Of a stretch of DNA of 53,926 bases, positions 52,906-53,926 are shown in pieces. The stretch covers positions 1 to 53,926 of the forward strand of contig VEOY01000193.1 in the NCBI GenBank assembly GCA_012026685.1, read 5' to 3'. Under the pieces are notes generated by a model, which was not told the origin of the DNA, ran no database searches, and saw nothing but the letters and a program-made list of their open reading frames with translations. The DNA comes from Nitrospirota bacterium. GTDB taxonomy: Bacteria > Nitrospirota > Thermodesulfovibrionia > Thermodesulfovibrionales > UBA6898. Numbering within the stretch: position 1 is the first letter of the stretch; each line of letters starts with the position of its first letter. Both the position numbers and the translations under genes were made by a program.

Positions 52906-53520
52906 TTAGTTGTCCTTTCTGATTTCGAGGTAGGTTCCTTTTGACCCGGGAACCGCACCCAAAATGAGAAGAAGGTTCTGCTCTGCTTTCACATCGACAA
53001 TTTTAAGGTTCTTCACGGTCACGACCTCGGATCCCATATGTCCGGGAAGCCCCTTGTTCTTCCATACCCTTGAGGGGAATGAACTGGCACCGATAGATCC
53101 GGGAGCCCGGTAGAACATAGAACCGTGAGATGCAGGACCGCCCTTATAGTTATGCCGTTTCATGACGCCCTGGAACCCTTTGCCCTTTGACACCCCGGAA
53201 ACGGAGATGACGTCACCCTTCTGGAATTTCTCGACGGTGATCATCTCGCCGACTTTGAGGTCAGACATCGGGAACTCCTTCAGGAGCCGGTACAGGCCTG
53301 CACCGACCTTCTTGAACACGCCCTTCATGGCCTTGTTAACGTTCTTCTCTTTCTTCATCTCGCCGAAACCGACCTTTACAGCTTCATAGCCATCACGTTC
53401 TTTGGTCTTGATCTGCACAACGCAGCACGGCCCAGCTTCGACGACAGTCACAGGATACATCCTGCCGCTTTCATCAAAAACCTGGGTCATCCCAAGTTTT
53501 CTGCCAAGAATCCCTGTCAT
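52906..53520 (-). CDS. rplC: 50S ribosomal protein L3
   Basis: This 204-residue protein starts '[20 protein letters not shown]' and has '[34 protein letters not shown]', the L3 signature near the peptidyl-transferase centre. Its ATG overlaps the rpsJ stop. Confidence 0.98.
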   Translation of the reverse strand: MTGILGRKLGMTQVFDESGRMYPVTVVEAGPCCVVQIKTKERDGYEAVKVGFGEMKKEKNVNKAMKGVFKKVGAGLYRLLKEFPMSDLKVGEMITVEKFQKGDVISVSGVSKGKGFQGVMKRHNYKGGPASHGSMFYRAPGSIGASSFPSRVWKNKGLPGHMGSEVVTVKNLKIVDVKAEQNLLLILGAVPGSKGTYLEIRKDN

Positions 53521-53822
53521 AGTTTTATCTCCACATCAACACCTGCAGCAAGCTCAAGCTTCATAAGAGCATCGACAGTCTGCGGCGTCGCGTCATGAAT
53601 ATCAATAAGCCTCTTGTGTGTCCTGATCTCGAACTGCTCCCTTGACTTCTTGTCCACGTGAACAGACCTGAGAACCGTGAATTTGCTGATGTGCGTAGGC
53701 AGCGGGATAGGCCCGGCCACCCGAGCGCCCGTTCGCTGTGCGGTATCCACAATTTCTTTCAGCGACTGGTCAAGGACCTTATGGTCATATGCACGCAATT
53801 TTATCCTGATCTTTTGATTCAC
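53517..53822 (-). CDS. rpsJ: 30S ribosomal protein S10 (GTG start)
   Basis: This 101-residue protein reads '[32 protein letters not shown]' and '[29 protein letters not shown]'. GTG 53822 follows GGAG seven bases upstream; the track's longer start lies inside tuf. It also acts in antitermination with NusB. Confidence 0.98.
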   Translation of the reverse strand: MNQKIRIKLRAYDHKVLDQSLKEIVDTAQRTGARVAGPIPLPTHISKFTVLRSVHVDKKSREQFEIRTHKRLIDIHDATPQTVDALMKLELAAGVDVEIKL

Positions 53823-53826
53823 GCTT

Positions 53827-53926
53827 TTACTCCAATACTTCAGTGACAACGCCGGCGCCAACCGTGCGGCCACCTTCTCTGATTGCAAATCTCAGTTCCT
53901 TCTCCATCGCGATCGGCGATATCAGC
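53827..53926 (-). CDS. tuf: Elongation factor Tu, C-terminal fragment (partial)
   Basis: Only the last 32 codons are in the window; the gene continues past the right edge. They read '[20 protein letters not shown]' and end '[12 protein letters not shown]', the well-conserved EF-Tu domain 3 end. The stop lies four bases before the rpsJ start, the usual tuf-rpsJ arrangement. Confidence 0.95.
   Translation of the reverse strand, partial: LISPIAMEKELRFAIREGGRTVGAGVVTEVLE

Noticed and set aside
1-53926. CRISPR arrays, insertion sequences, tRNA or rRNA genes
   Set aside because: No spaced direct repeats, transposase ORFs, cloverleaf-like genes or rRNA segments were recognised by reading; a dedicated scan could still find a short tRNA.

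Overview
The window (53.9 kb, moderate-to-high GC) looks like the chromosome of a free-living, sulfur-metabolising anaerobe or microaerophile. The Dsr membrane complex, a DsrEFH/TusA sulfur relay, DsrC and a Cys-poor DsrC paralogue, a cbb3-type oxidase with several cytochromes c, system II cytochrome c biogenesis and an archaeal-type S-adenosylmethionine synthetase together suggest a Nitrospirota-like or Desulfobacterota-like lineage. This is inference from gene content; no 16S gene or dsrAB lies in the window. No CRISPR array, insertion sequence, rRNA or tRNA was seen.

Layout. (1) 1-1.1 kb, + strand: end of a TonB-dependent receptor and tonB. (2) 1.2-11.7 kb, - strand: sulfur region. A tusB/dsrH-dsrE-dsrF-tusA operon with its own promoter, a ferredoxin, dsrMKJOP led by an RsbRD-N-domain protein, dsrC, then a zinc-ribbon protein, a HEAT-like protein and a cobyrinate a,c-diamide synthase (DsrN type). 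(3) 11.9-13.1 kb, +: archaeal-type MAT. (4) 13.2-15.9 kb, -: sigma-70 factor followed by a DsrC-like protein without the C-terminal cysteines, two small unknown proteins and a ferredoxin. (5) 16.1-19.9 kb, -: a five-PAS/GAF histidine kinase and its NarL-type regulator. (6) 20.1-26.9 kb, +: cbb3-type oxidase cluster with a CcoO-cytochrome c fusion, CcoS, a stand-alone CcoP-like membrane segment, a cupredoxin-like protein, a Tat-exported metallophosphoesterase, a monohaem cytochrome and a P460-like cytochrome. (7) 27-29.8 kb: THEP1 NTPase, a small membrane protein, a rhodanese with an in-frame UGA at its catalytic position, an HD protein and a TlpA-type thioredoxin. (8) 29.8-39.3 kb, -: oligopeptide ABC ATPases with a TPR protein, then smc-pilZ-glcD-ccsA-resB. 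(9) 39.4-53.9 kb, -: the tuf/S10/spc/alpha ribosomal superoperon ending with rpoA-rplQ and a tiny membrane ORF.

How the genes work together: DsrC carries sulfur as a trisulfide that the DsrMKJOP membrane complex links to the quinone/periplasmic electron pool; DsrE/F/H and TusA hand sulfane sulfur to or from DsrC; the cobyrinate synthase homologue probably amidates sirohaem for DsrAB. The cbb3 oxidase cluster offers a high-affinity oxygen branch, and the Ccs genes and thioredoxin-like protein support cytochrome c maturation.

The most notable item is the rhodanese at about 28 kb. UGA sits exactly where the catalytic cysteine is expected, the rhodanese fold continues in frame for 41 codons to UAA, and a hairpin fitting the bacterial SECIS pattern follows the UGA. 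It is very likely a selenoprotein that ordinary gene callers truncate. Other unusual points are the separate CcoP-like mini-subunit, the CcoO/cytochrome fusion, a small paralogous protein family shared by the sulfur and oxidase loci, several genes whose -10 box sits so close to the start codon that leaderless transcripts are expected, and many UUG start codons in the ribosomal operon.
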